Part shown: positions 40,505 to 53,300 of the stretch, one piece after another
How positions within the stretch are numbered: the first letter of the stretch is position 1
Layout: each line of letters opens with the position of its first letter
From: Anisakis pegreffii
Lineage: Eukaryota > Nematoda > Chromadorea > Rhabditida > Anisakidae
DNA: 64,000 nt
Reading direction: 5' to 3'
Assembly: GCA_035041965.1 (NCBI GenBank)
Contig: JAPYMA010002875.1
Span: 186,001 to 250,000 of the forward strand
Made by a program: the position numbers and the translations under genes
Notes under the pieces: generated by a model
What the model saw: the letters and a program-made list of their open reading frames with translations, nothing else
The model's database searches: none
What the model was told of the DNA's origin: nothing

Positions 40505-40648
40505 TACATCTAAACAATTCGATTCAAGGCTACGAAAATCGATTTTAATTTACAAAGTATGCATATAGGATAACTAACCATCTGAATCAACCGTTTTGAA
40601 GCAGTGCTGTTCACCACACGATGACGAAGAAGATGGAGAACAGCTCAT

Positions 40649-43037
40649 CTATCAGCTGCAATCTTTAAAATTATACTTCAGTCATTTATATTTCCAGCAA
40701 TTTTAAGTGTCCATCTTTTAACGATAACAAACAAGGAAGTTCAATTCGACGAGAAGCATATTATACACGTTAAAATTCATTTCCTTCTACAACTTCAGTA
40801 CATAAATTTGCAATTTCAGTAGATAGAAAAACAAAAACTTTTAGTACTACTCCTAAGTGCAACCTTTTTCAAATTCAAACACTCAAGAATTAACGGTGTA
40901 AAGTTAAAAATGTGATGAGTAAACAGAATGTTTCAAAAACTTCAACATCTACTTCCTCAGCTGATATATTACGTTCGTTTATATGCTCATTCAATAACCT
41001 ATCCAAGACAAACAATCAGTGAAAAGTGATATTTAGTAACTTTTATAAGTAATTCAGCGGTTTGATGAGCACTTACACTCATACGTAAGTGGAGAACGAT
41101 TCGAGGTGAAATACGTGTACAATGAAACAATCTTTAAAATCAATGAAAATAACAGCTCAAGACGAGAAACCAATAAAAACAGAATAAAAAAGTGATGGTA
41201 GCAACAGCTGGTCCTAATCGTGCATCTCGATCAGTTTAGCCTGCTGAAATCTCGACGGATGAACGTTCCGGCAATCTATAAATCACGCAATAGGACAGCA
41301 TTTTAGCTTCGTTCCCAAGAATTAGACTCGATATTTCACCTAGGCTTGAGCTCGAGCCTAAAAGCCCTCTTTGTGGCTAAAATACATCGATGTGTGCAGC
41401 TACAATCGAACGAAGTTTACGGGTTACTAAAGTTCGTTTCTGTTCATGGGAGCATGCTGCCCATTTACAACGGATGATTCATTGCTGTACATCAGTTCTT
41501 AACATCCTTTAATGGCAATACTCAACGTGTAACTGAATGGTGGGCAAACAATTTAAACATCGGCGGATATATTTGTACCAACAAATCATGAAGAAGTAGA
41601 CATTTCGAAAAGTTTAAAGATGCACTGGAGGATAATAACTTCGATGACCAGCCGAAAAAACTGATCAACAGTGGTTTCTGAGCTCGACGGTTCGTCAATT
41701 TTATAGAATAAGATCGCAACACACTATAATAGTCCGCAAGCATATGCTACTATGTGCTAATCTGAAGTGTCGTTTAGAGTCACTCCTCACAATTGACTCT
41801 AGGATCTGTTCTTGAAAGGTCTTGAAACTGTTAGTGGATAATCCGTTTTCGGATGTTTCACTGAATGGAATCGCAAAAGAATCAGTCCTCAAGTTGAAAA
41901 CGATCAAATCATTTCAATAAGTCCGATCAAAAACTGACAGCAATCACTTCAGATCGTTTCTTAGTGCTAATCGAGGTAACGATGTAGGGAATGTGAATCT
42001 GTCAGTTTCGCTTGAATATTATTTCTGAATTCTGCGATTAAATACCCGTAATACCGTAATCGCTCCGAGCAATGATCATTATTTGTCATAACAGTAATGT
42101 ATCAAATCTCATGAATTGTCTCCATTTACATCATAATCACCCAAAATAAGTGGTCTATGAGAATCGCTGAGAAGGCTGAATAATTTCACGAGATTAACCG
42201 TGGTTGTAACCTGAAATTAATACTATGATTTGGTGGTATGATAATTCTGATGTTACAGACTTCTCTGATGCAGTGATAGTTTTTAGTCGGACATCGGTAT
42301 GTGGAATATTTTTATTGCGCACATTTTTGTAGTTGTTGTTGTGTGTCGTTGAAGTCATCAACAAAGAATGTTCGAATAAATGCATATATGAATGAATCAA
42401 AATAATAATATTATTCTAAGATCGAACTGAAGGATAAAAAATAAAGTGAATCGAATAAATGACCGCAGATTGAGCGACTGATAAAAATGAGTCGTTTAAT
42501 AGGGTCATTATCAATCAGATATAGTTTGTTCGTATGAATGAGGTCAAATGTTTAGATGGATATCAATTAAATTACAATTACTGAATGAATATTTGTTATA
42601 TTCAGCATTGTCACAACGGTAATAAATCATATTCGTTCCATATTTTCCCACATATAATCACAAATTATAACTTTATTCATCATTCAATCAACGTTCTTTC
42701 ATTGATTTTAAAAACTATCTTATTTCGAATTATTTTCATTTCAAACACAACGCTCCATAACCTTCCATTCACGCATACCAAATAATTCATATATGCATCG
42801 AAGCTCATTTCTTCAGAAAACTTTCGATTATGAACTAAATGTCAACACTATTCCGTAATACTTCCTGCATATGAATAAAAAATTCAGTTTTCTGAATTGC
42901 TATCGTTATTGTCGTCATTCTCACTGAACTGATATTATTGCTGTCATCATTCCAACTTAACTGTAATTATTTATATTGTTGTTATTTATATTACCACCTC
43001 TGCTTCACATCACTTCACAAGCAGCTGAACAGGGAAG
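40649..43037. other. Divergent intergenic region between TTLL4-type and propeller genes
   Basis: This region must hold the promoters of both divergent genes, but I cannot point to specific sites. At about 41480-41700 a plus-strand stretch reads TEWWANNLNIGGYICTN followed by KFKDALEDNNFDDQPKK with stops between, which looks like a decayed transposon protein of a kind I cannot name. The rest is AT-rich. Confidence 0.45.
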
Positions 43038-46000
43038 ATGAGCTGCGGAAATGCGATCATAACAATAATGATAGTATGTGCATTGCTGATCCTTGCATCA
43101 ATAACAGTAATCTTAATACTGGTTACCGTACCAAAGAGTGGCGATGGAGATAGAATGATTACATCCATTGCCAATCCTTCTAAACATCAAGCGAACCATA
43201 CTCATTCAAGCAGGCCACGTCTGCTATTTTCTAACTATGAAATACATATCAGCAATGTTTCTACCGCTACTGATTCTCCCAATATGAATGCTACTGATAC
43301 GAGTCTCCTAATTAATTCATACACAACTACGTCTGCATTCCCACTACTTGCATTGAACAACAATCGTATTGTTTCAGCTGCGCATGATAGCAATGAGTCT
43401 GCAACTATGCAAGCTGCAAGGAAACAATCAAAATCTGAGCATGTCCCAATACGAAGCAATCAAACTCACTCTGTTGATGCTGCTTCCCTATCAATCAACA
43501 ATATTGCAAATAAAAAATTCAAAATGAAAGACAAAAATAAGGCAAAACCAGGTTTCTTTCGTGGAACAACATCAAAAACAACAGCACCACTATCAACGAG
43601 AGGACAGAACTTAACGGCAGTTAAACTTCGAGCAAGCGATAACTTTATTGATGATGGCAAGATGAAGCTGAACGATCATTTATTTAATGGCAATAAAGAT
43701 AATGGTATCATCGATGAAAAGGGCTCGGAGCTAGTGAAATTCAATCAGCTCGAACTGCTACGACAAATAAAGTTTTCGGAACAGTATAAAATTATTGGAT
43801 TGAACTTACACCGAAAACGACTTTATGTGGGCACCAGTGATGGTCATGTGCGAATTATTGACCCAAAAAAATATGGAAAGGTGAACTTCCACATGAATCA
43901 ATCCATTGTGAAATTTGATGTTCGCCTAATTGTTTCAAATTGTTTCCATTGAACTCAAACATACTGAATATGTTCTGAATGTGAGGATATGCGGAAGTGA
44001 AATTAATATTGCATCGTTTATTGGGAGTTAATGCTTAACTGTTGGAAATATTTTCTCTTATTCACATTCAGTTCGTAATCGCTTTCAAAGCTGTAATCCT
44101 GATGGAATGATACGATTTTCAGAGCCGATTTTTCAAAGCCGATTTTCAGACTGACGAAATAAATTTTGGAACGAACATTGATCGCATGGCAGTGCTACAA
44201 AATGGTTTATTGGTTTCTCAGAATGCGCAACAAATTTCGGTGTTAAATTCGTCAAAACAATATTTTCACGCTAGTGTACCATTCAAAGGAAAAGCGATTG
44301 CCACTAACGACACCGATGTATGCTTTCTAATTTACCATTAGTATTGTGGTGATGATGGTTATTATTACTGCTCTCAGATTCATTATTCATTATCGCAGTT
44401 ATTGCTCTAGCAGTTGATTGATTCAGAATTATTATCATTACACCTCTCAGGTGGGATATTTTAATCGTACTGATGAAACATTGCTTATTAATGTGAAATA
44501 TAAAATCTAAAATGAAGATTTCTATAGCAACCGAGTTGATGGGATGGGGAAGGGGTACTTTTTGAGAGTTATTCTTTTACCGTGAACATTTCCGACAGGA
44601 TGTCGATGAAATTGTTGGATTATTTGGTTGGAGGATCGCAGGATGAATGGAAATAATAAGCGTAGAGATAATTGTATCAATTGCAGATTTATGTGCTATC
44701 GAAATCAAACGATGCGATATCGATATTTAATAGTGAACTTCAACTCATAAAAATAATCACATTTAAAAATTCCAATCACGACGTGTGCAATTTGATTTAT
44801 TTGTTCAGACAATACATCTACATCAGCTGTCAGAATGCCATTTTGAAGATCAATTCAGTAAGGTGTTCATCTTTTCGATAATGATCCCTAATTTTCGCAA
44901 TCAGCGGAAACATTACATCGCTAAACAAAACTACGTCTACCTAAGTGTGCTATGTAAATCTTCAGTGATGGGCATTCCAACGAAAAAAAGTGGCTACAGT
45001 AATCGATGATCCGCCAGAAAAACATTTTTGTTCTACTAAAAAAGCATCCGCTAATCGCGCCGCTGATGGAAAAGTAGCGGAAGTTTTTCACCAAAAGTGC
45101 CGCTAATTAACAAAAGTAACGGCAGTTCCACTAAAACGCTACTCAACAGAATTAGTCCACTAATCACTTCTTTCAAACCTTCCTGTAAAATTTTCAATCG
45201 CGCTGCTTACTTATCTGCGAACAAAACAGTCAAAAATTTCCCAAAAATTTTCCCAGAGTTCATGGAGTGTCAAATTTTATCATTAAAATGGAACGTACTC
45301 ATCAAGAAGTTACGATAATATTAATAACCAAACGATGTCCAGATGAAGAGTCATCTCATCGAGCCCTCAACATGACAAAGATGAAACCGACTTCGATGAG
45401 GCTAGTAGTAATTCACGTTAAAGATACTGAGATTTATATACCACTTTATGTTTGTTTTCATGCGAAAGCAATTATGAGAAGGAAACTGACAATTAGGACA
45501 AATTATGGCAATTAGGACGCCAATAGTCAAAGTTGTTAAGAGTTAATAATGAGACAGTCAAATTTCTCGCCTACTTGAGAATTCATTATCCACTCACAAC
45601 TCCTCACAGTTGATGAAGATATCATCTTTACTGATCAGGCCATAAAAGCTGTAACTCCTTTATTTAAAATTTACATTCTAATAATGAGGCGACGGTGTTC
45701 GATTAAAATACCAGTGCAATCCAAAGAAAACTTATCGTTAGCAAAAATGTTTGATCTCTTGTAAACATATTTTGAAGATCTTTGAAATCAGAAACTGAGA
45801 CCTTGGGAAGAAATAACTGGATTACTTAATTCAGTTTAGCTATCAAATCTTTCCATTCTTCCGAGAAATAAATCACTACCTCTCTCTCTGGAGCGGTAGT
45901 GATTTATTTGGAGGTAAGCAAAATCCCTTAAGATCACAGTAGAGAACCTCTTCTATCGCTTGCATAAAGAAATTGTTATGTTGCCGACAAGAATGAGGGT

Positions 46001-47286
46001 CATTGTAGCTCGGAAGTGGAGCTATTCGTGTAGTAGTAGATTTCAAATCCGTTTTCGCAGTGTGCAGAACACTAATACGACTGAAGAAACATGGGAACTA
46101 TGTTCTGAAAAAATACACTTAAATGTAGTTGTCCATACACTTCTGAGTGATTCAGTGGTTGTTGAACAGATCTCGAAGTTATAGAGGTAATAGCTATACA
46201 ATACAATATGTTCATTATTGAGGTTTTGCGAGACTGGAATTTCGCCGACTTGAGATATGGCCAACAGACGCGAAGTGAAACATAAGTTAAGTTGTAGGTC
46301 AGCTTAACATCAACTGACTCACAAAGTTATGTATATAGCACAACGGTTAAGCATCTCGATGTTGGGAAAATAAGTATATGAAGGTGGAGATGAGAAGTAA
46401 GGAGTAACGGAAGTGAAAGAAAGTGGCCCGCTAAATCGCTAAAATGGCGCAAATTATCACTATTTTGCGCCGCCAAAAATTATTGAAGAGGAAGCTATCG
46501 CTACCCATTTCTGCTGCATGAAAAAAAGTAGCGAACTGTCGCGTTACCGAAAGAATCAGCTTCATTAGCAGTAAAGTAGCGGATAGTGCGCTATTGCCCA
46601 TCACTGAATATTGTTATATGAAAGACGTTTGAAAATATTAGTCAAATGATATTGAAAATAAGAAAATTGTTGCTTCAACTGATCTTGCCGTAGATATGGA
46701 CTGCGAGTGATAAGTAGCACTAGCTATAAAAAATATATATCATAATTCAGAACGGTGAAGTGATCAATAAAATTGGAATTAACAAAGGACTTAGCTATTC
46801 ACTTGGGATTACATTTGATGATCACTCAAGACTGATCGCTGCGATTCGAGGCCAACCTCTGCTGAAGATATTCGAGGTTTGTTTAATACTCTCACTAGTG
46901 CTGCTATCGTCACGAAAATTGTTGTTTTTAAACGAAAAGTCAGTTGCTCGGCTATTATCGATGTGATGCTCTGTGAACAACGTCACCATCGGTTATTCAT
47001 GCAACAAAGCAAACAACCAACTTCACAGCCCAGTCCAATTAAGAAATCAAAGCTATTCATTAATTTAACAACAATAGTCTTTATTTCGTACGAATCAGCA
47101 ACCAGTATTTGGAATCTGGTGTAATCTCATCATTTTCAGATGGAAAAATTGATACGCACAGCGCAATGGAACAATGAAAGATCAGCGATCTGGTCATATA
47201 TATTATATGAAGATGAAAAGCTTCACGTTGTCGACCATCTGTCCAATACGCTTTTAGTATTTAAATATCCATTCGATCTCATCTGA
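43038..47286 (+). CDS. Type II membrane protein with propeller-like extracellular domain, family unknown
   Basis: Five exons, all junctions in phase 0, give 484 residues: 43038-43880, 44150-44317, 44687-44857, 46751-46876 and 47140-47286 (TGA). After a short start (MSCGNA) comes one strong membrane segment at residues 7-29 (IITIMIVCALLILASITVIL) without an arginine cluster behind it. Residues 30-240 are Ser/Thr/Asn-rich with several N-x-S/T sites, so they are probably outside the cell. From residue 240 on there are repeated beta-strand blocks of the kind seen in NHL/WD-like propellers: IIGLNLHRKRLYVGTSDGHV, DRMAVLQNGLLVSQNAQQIS, IYVLSKSNDAISIFNSELQL, YSLGITFDDHSRLIAAIRGQ and KLHVVDHLSNTLLVFKYPFD. 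No enzyme motif is visible. I do not recognise the family. Intron 3 is enlarged to about 1.9 kb by a hAT element. Confidence 0.72.
44963..46606. mobile_element. Non-autonomous hAT element in intron 3 of the propeller gene
   Basis: The ends are CAGTGATGGGCA and the inverted TGCCCATCACTG. Next to both ends lie sub-repeats built on GTAGCGG/CCGCTA (44990-45130 and 46425-46590). The flanks AAATCTTC and GAATATTG agree at only 5 of 8 bases, so the target duplication has decayed or a boundary is off by a base. No transposase is visible. An internal hairpin has 15-bp arms (45866-45880 and 45895-45909). The exon order of the gene is undisturbed. Confidence 0.75.
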
Positions 47287-50200
47287 ATTCACTCTTGCTG
47301 CTTCCGTCTGCTAACCGTGTTCAGTCTGATGAAAGATTTCCGAGTCTCGAATTACTCGCATCATTAAACAATATTTGACGGTTTATGCAGTTAGTGGCAA
47401 ACAAAATAAACATTCCAACTTTGAATGTTACTTCTTTGGTTAACGATGAAAACAAACCGACGTTGTTCCGAAGCGTTGTTGACGTACACTCGTATTTATC
47501 GTGCTTCTGCTCACCTCCCATCCTTCTTTACTTCTCGACATTCAAATTAGTTGTGTAATACAAACATACGCAGCTAGCATTTACATTACACCGACAATCA
47601 ACCATTTGTGAGTGTAACTTCAATCAGCGCAAATTTCACTTCCTTTTGTTCACCGTTACAGTGCAATCCACTTAACTGCTTCCACAACTGAAGCATCAGA
47701 TATCGCTATTATAATATCTTTGCGACTTACTATATTTTCGGGTTTATTGGGAATATCAAGGTGAGCCATTCAGTGGAAAAACAACAATAACAGTAATAGA
47801 AGTAATAAATTTTTAATCAATCAAAGCAATAATCAACGATAATATTAGAAGAAACGAAGATAAAAATTTGAAAACAAGAACAGTATGCTCGAAATAAATA
47901 AAAGTAAAAACAAATGAATATTACACTGAAAACAACAACTAAAATACGCGTTCATAGCGCAGAAAACATCAGCAGATTGAACACCAATGAAAATTCAATT
48001 CAACTGAAAGTCATACGGAACAGCTCTGGTACTGATGACGATGATGATAACAGTAACCATTATGATGAATCTGTAAAGACTGCCTATAATAAGAAGAATC
48101 ACGTTGCTGCTAATAAAAATCAATGACAATAATAAAATTGACGTAACAACTGAACTGAAACACCATAAAACTGTACAGTGCACATAAACAATAAACAATA
48201 CTAATTTGCTGAAGTTCAACGATTAGTGAACACAACAATATGAACGACAACACAGCGAATTTAACAACATCGACGCTGGAATTATAGCAAATAATAATGA
48301 CATACCGAACCAGTTGCTTACGAAACCGATTCGTTGAATGGCCGACAGACATAAAAGAATTACAGGAGTATGAAGTATAAATTATGTCACAAAAAAGGAT
48401 AATATTACATCCAAAACCATCGAATTTCATGACGAGATGTGCTGTGACACTATCGACTAATTCGGATAAGTACCAAAATTTAGTAGCACGATAAAGTGGG
48501 TATGTGTCGTAAGAGTTTTATATTCCTATTGAGAAAGTGATCTGACAGTAAGATTGCTTCAAGACTGACAAGATAATAGCCGTGTGAGATAAAAAGTCAA
48601 TACAGCGATCAATATGAATAAGACAGTTCTTTCATATGGATCATTCGAATTTCATGTAAACGATGTTAAACTGACATTGACCGAATTAACAAAGTAAACG
48701 AAATATTAATGAAATAAAACTGATGGTTTAATTTTATATCTTTGCAGGAATATCATCTAAATACGAAAATTATATCAATTGAAAGTATCGTTGAATCGAA
48801 GTCACATACTCAACGCATATTGTAAAAGACATTAAAAAATACTGAGATCGATACTGATGAATGCATGAATTTGCTGATCGAACAAATAGTACATATGAAG
48901 TATAGTTTTCAATTGGGGACTGTCATAAAGACTGCTTGATGGCTTCTCTGAAATATATCCTCGAAAATGTCATTGCCCCCGAATTTGCCACCAAAGTTAC
49001 ATTCCTTCACTGAAATATTTTTGTCCTGCATTCCCTTGCTTCCGAATACTGCTCATACATAGTGCCGAGAAATAAAAATAGTGAACACAATTCATAACAA
49101 CTAATAGAATTAAAAACAATCACAATAATGTGATATCAATTAGCAAAAACAAGTTAATAAAATGACCAAATATCATAATCGAATATTCAAACAGGAGAAG
49201 ATTACGAATTATTAGTTTCATATAACTACGATAAAATATTTATGGGTTCATGAAATTAACAACGGTCAAGAAGGAGAACAAGGAAACATGCAAATTATCC
49301 GTGAACGTAAGCTGGCTCGAAGGAACTGATCAAGCAGTAGAAAGTGAGTTCTCAATTCGAATAAAGAGAATCACAACATATTCGACACTCGTCGAGCAAT
49401 TCCTCAGCTTACTAATATGATCAGTATTCGCACTTTCCCTTACTACTATCCTACCCATAAACATGAACTCAACAAGACCATATCTTTACCACGAAGATAT
49501 CCCACCGAATAAACAACAAGAAGAATTTGTTGTTCCACTGAAGCTTTAATAATCATTCAGTTTTAACTAATCCATTCACTGGTTTAGGATAGCGAACTCA
49601 ACGAAACGTTACTGTTGCTTTTAATTACCTTGGAATCAACTGAATTAGATAAAATTACAAGAATTCTATCTGAAGAGTGCAAAATAAGGCATACTAAAGA
49701 GGTGGGTAAATGGATGAACGAGTGATGGATGGGTGAACGAAGCACGAAGCATGGTACCACAGACGAAAGTTCCAAAAATTCAATTGTCGCTAACCAAACG
49801 GCAGGAAATGAACTTGATGAAAGAAACGACTGCCATAACAACAAAAACTACAATGCATCACCAATGAGTAGCACATATTCCCGATTGTAAAAACACCGTA
49901 TTCAATTACATTTATGTGATTTATGAAACATTAAATTAATCAAAATGTATTAGAATAATTATCAGCCATAAAATCATCATGAACCATCAATACTCAATAT
50001 ATAAATTACTACTATACGCGCCGTTACTGTTTTCTTTAATACATACTACAATTGTTTATTTATACAGTCTATTTATAGAGTCTACTGTTGTGTTCCGAAT
50101 GGGTTTTGAATGAAAACAATGAAAAAGTATTCTTAAATAAAATAACATTTGGATGATTTGAAATTACAATCGAATTCAAAACAAAAAGCTGAACCCGTTG

Positions 50201-50324
50201 TTGTTGCTACATACACACAATGGTCGTAAACCAAGTCGCATCACGAAAGAGATAACAACAATTGAACAAAACAAATGAATCAATCAACCAACCGACCAAA
50301 AATAAATCAGATTAATTCACCCAT
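47287..50324. other. Intergenic between convergent propeller and BRE1 genes
   Basis: This 3-kb AT-rich stretch is flanked by two gene 3' ends. I see only short frames dominated by Asn, Lys and Ile, with no domain, no RNA gene and no clear repeat. Confidence 0.55.
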
Positions 50325-53300
50325 CTACGTGAAATACATACGTCTATAGTCATTCGCACCAAACGCAGCGTTGCACTTTGGACACTTGCGACGTCGTGTC
50401 TCATAACGCGTCTTTAAACATTCCATGCAGAAGACGTGGAAGCATTTCGTTAGGATTGCATCTTTACGTCGCACTTTGCACGACGGACACGTTAATATAT
50501 CCTTTAATTGAGGCGACTGAGTCAATGAATCATATCAGTAAGGTAAGACTGATGACGATGAAAGGAGTGCATTTTGATTTCTTGTGAAGAGGCTTGCATA
50601 TTCAACAAGACACATAAATGAAGAGAACGCCAAATTCTTGAGAAAACTTTTGTTCTTTATCGAAATTGAAAAGATTTTTCTCTTCCGTCACCTCAGCAAA
50701 TGCTCTGCCTCCAAGCATACAACCACTCAACAAACGTGACTTCACGTTACTGTCATATCATTTTGCTTCTAATTCTAAACGCCAAATAATGTTTCAATAA
50801 AGAGAGCCGGTGGAAGCTTCAAAGAATTTTGCAGTGTTTGACTGTAAAGAGCCTGATATGCTTCGACCTTGGAAATTCTTTGAACAACTTATGAAATTAT
50901 TCACTCCGTGTGAAATTTCTTAAAAGAAATTTCATTAGCTAAATCATCAGTTAACGATCAACATGAATATTCATATTCGAACCTTTAGTTCCCGTATTTC
51001 CTCATTCAACACTTCATCCATGTTGTCCATCTTCTCCATTTTCTTGGCTCGTTCGAGTTTCTTCTTGAGAATATTTTTATCCTCTTCAAGTCGACGTATT
51101 TTGAATGTGTCAACTTCTTGCTGCGAGGTTTTGGATATCATTGCCTAGAAGTGATTCTTCCATTACCAACAGTTCTTAATCGTTAAAAGTGGTATTAAAT
51201 TTATCATTATTTAGCAAATGCAACAAAATAGCCTGGTTAAATGAATCACAATGTCAAATATAAGGAAAGAACTGAGGAAGGAATTTATGCGGATAAAAAC
51301 GCTGGAATTCGACTAAAAGTACCTGTAGAGAGATTAAAAAAGTGCTAATTTGAAGTATGAATGACGAGATCTACTGGAAAAGAGCTTAAGATAGAACTGA
51401 AACAAAACATGAAGAAAAGTACCAAACAATCGACAAGATAATAAGTTCGTGACATACATCAAGAAAAGCTAAGAAACCCAATTAATATACCCCAACTATA
51501 ATCGACATGCATGTCTCAAAAAATTAATTGCTTGCCATTCTGTTATTCTTTTCGCCCAATTTTTCCTCACCCTTGACGCTGTTATCCTTACCCACTCAAA
51601 CTTTCGTTTATTAGCGACATTTTTAATGTTTTTGACATCCCTCAACCAATCATTAGTTCAAAGATTCAATATATTAACCCTAGTCATCACTCTTTCCATC
51701 CTTCTCGGTCATATTCTGATTGCAGTCACATCCTTATTCTTTGTTGCTGCAGCTTGGGTTTTACATGCACAGCATCAATGACAGGACACATTGTTTGTAT
51801 AAATGTCAATATTGCTCTTTGCGAAAACAATGTCTACACTTAAAAACCGCCTTCCACCCCGATATCCTTTTACATTCTCAAAAATAAACCTGTTGGGCAT
51901 CATTCAGCTGACTGCTGCACTTATCGAATTGCGCTTTCAGATCTGCAGAGCTCTGTGAGCATTCAATCGCTTTCCTCTTGTGCATCTCCATCGCTTGTTC
52001 AACCATTCTGAATTATCGCCATCACAATACAAACAATACAAAGGACAGTGTATCAACTAAGATGAACGCTAAATGCTTACACTTGATTGTGCAACATAAA
52101 ATACTTCTGATAACGATAACTGCTGATGACGATAAGCTATTGTTTTAATGAACTGTTTTAAGAAATGATAATTGATAATCCTTTGGAACAGAAAAAGTAA
52201 TGACCATCAGCGAAACTAAACCTTAGCTGATGTTCAAGATTGACATTCTTCTGAGTAAGAACTTTATCCTTCTCTTCAAGTTTCGAGATCATCAACTGTT
52301 GTGCCTCGATCTGATTCTGAAGACTACTCAAACGTTCTTCGGTTCTTTCCCTCTCTTCGTTCATCTTCTTCTGACATTGATTCGCACGAATCCGCTCAGC
52401 CATCAGCTTCAGGTTTGCATCATCCTTCAATCACGAGTTATCATCCAACAATATAAGCACTGACTACAACCATTCTGTCAACATGTCATCTAATCAATAC
52501 TTATCGATAAAATAAAAAAGCCGCGATAATTATCAGTATCGTCATGGGTGGCCAACGGTTCTGTTCATGAACGATTCACCAACTTCCGGAGGTACATATG
52601 AAATGGCAAATTTCGTACGCATCAATGAAAAATGAAACAGTGCACGATATAGGTGTGTAGGATTGCTAGATTGGTTATCTACTCAAATTTTAACATTCAC
52701 ATGCAGATTTGGCACTAGCGCACACGTATAAGTTCGGTGATGTATGTGAAATTCCACAAACGTGAATGAATGGTCGGATTGCATCGTGACTAATACGTCT
52801 TCTATGAAGTAACGAACTGATATTTATATGAATGATGTAATGATTGTGCATCTTAAAACACAACCTTTTCCTTGAGCTGTTGTAAAAGCCTTGTATTTTG
52901 CTCCTGCATATCCTCAAATGCCTCTCCGGTTGTGTCCATTTCTCTTGTAAGACCTTCTTCCTGCTGCTTCGCAGATTGTGCTTCTTTTCTCAAACGTTCG
53001 TTCAACTCTTCCAAACTTCTTTAAATAACAAACGAATTCATCTTTCCATTCAAATCAATATGTAAACCAATAAATTAAACAAGTATATTTCAAAGCAGTG
53101 ACACAAAAGAATGATCACTAAATTCGACTGAGACTGTACCAAAATGTTTCGTAGCTCACATAACATACAAAATGTTTTCGTAGTAATATGAGAATATGTA
53201 ATCTGGCTACTAAACACATATAACAGAGGACGTATAATAACATAGGCTGCGATGAATTACCACAAGATTTCTTCTAAGACACCTATTTTTTGGTACACAT

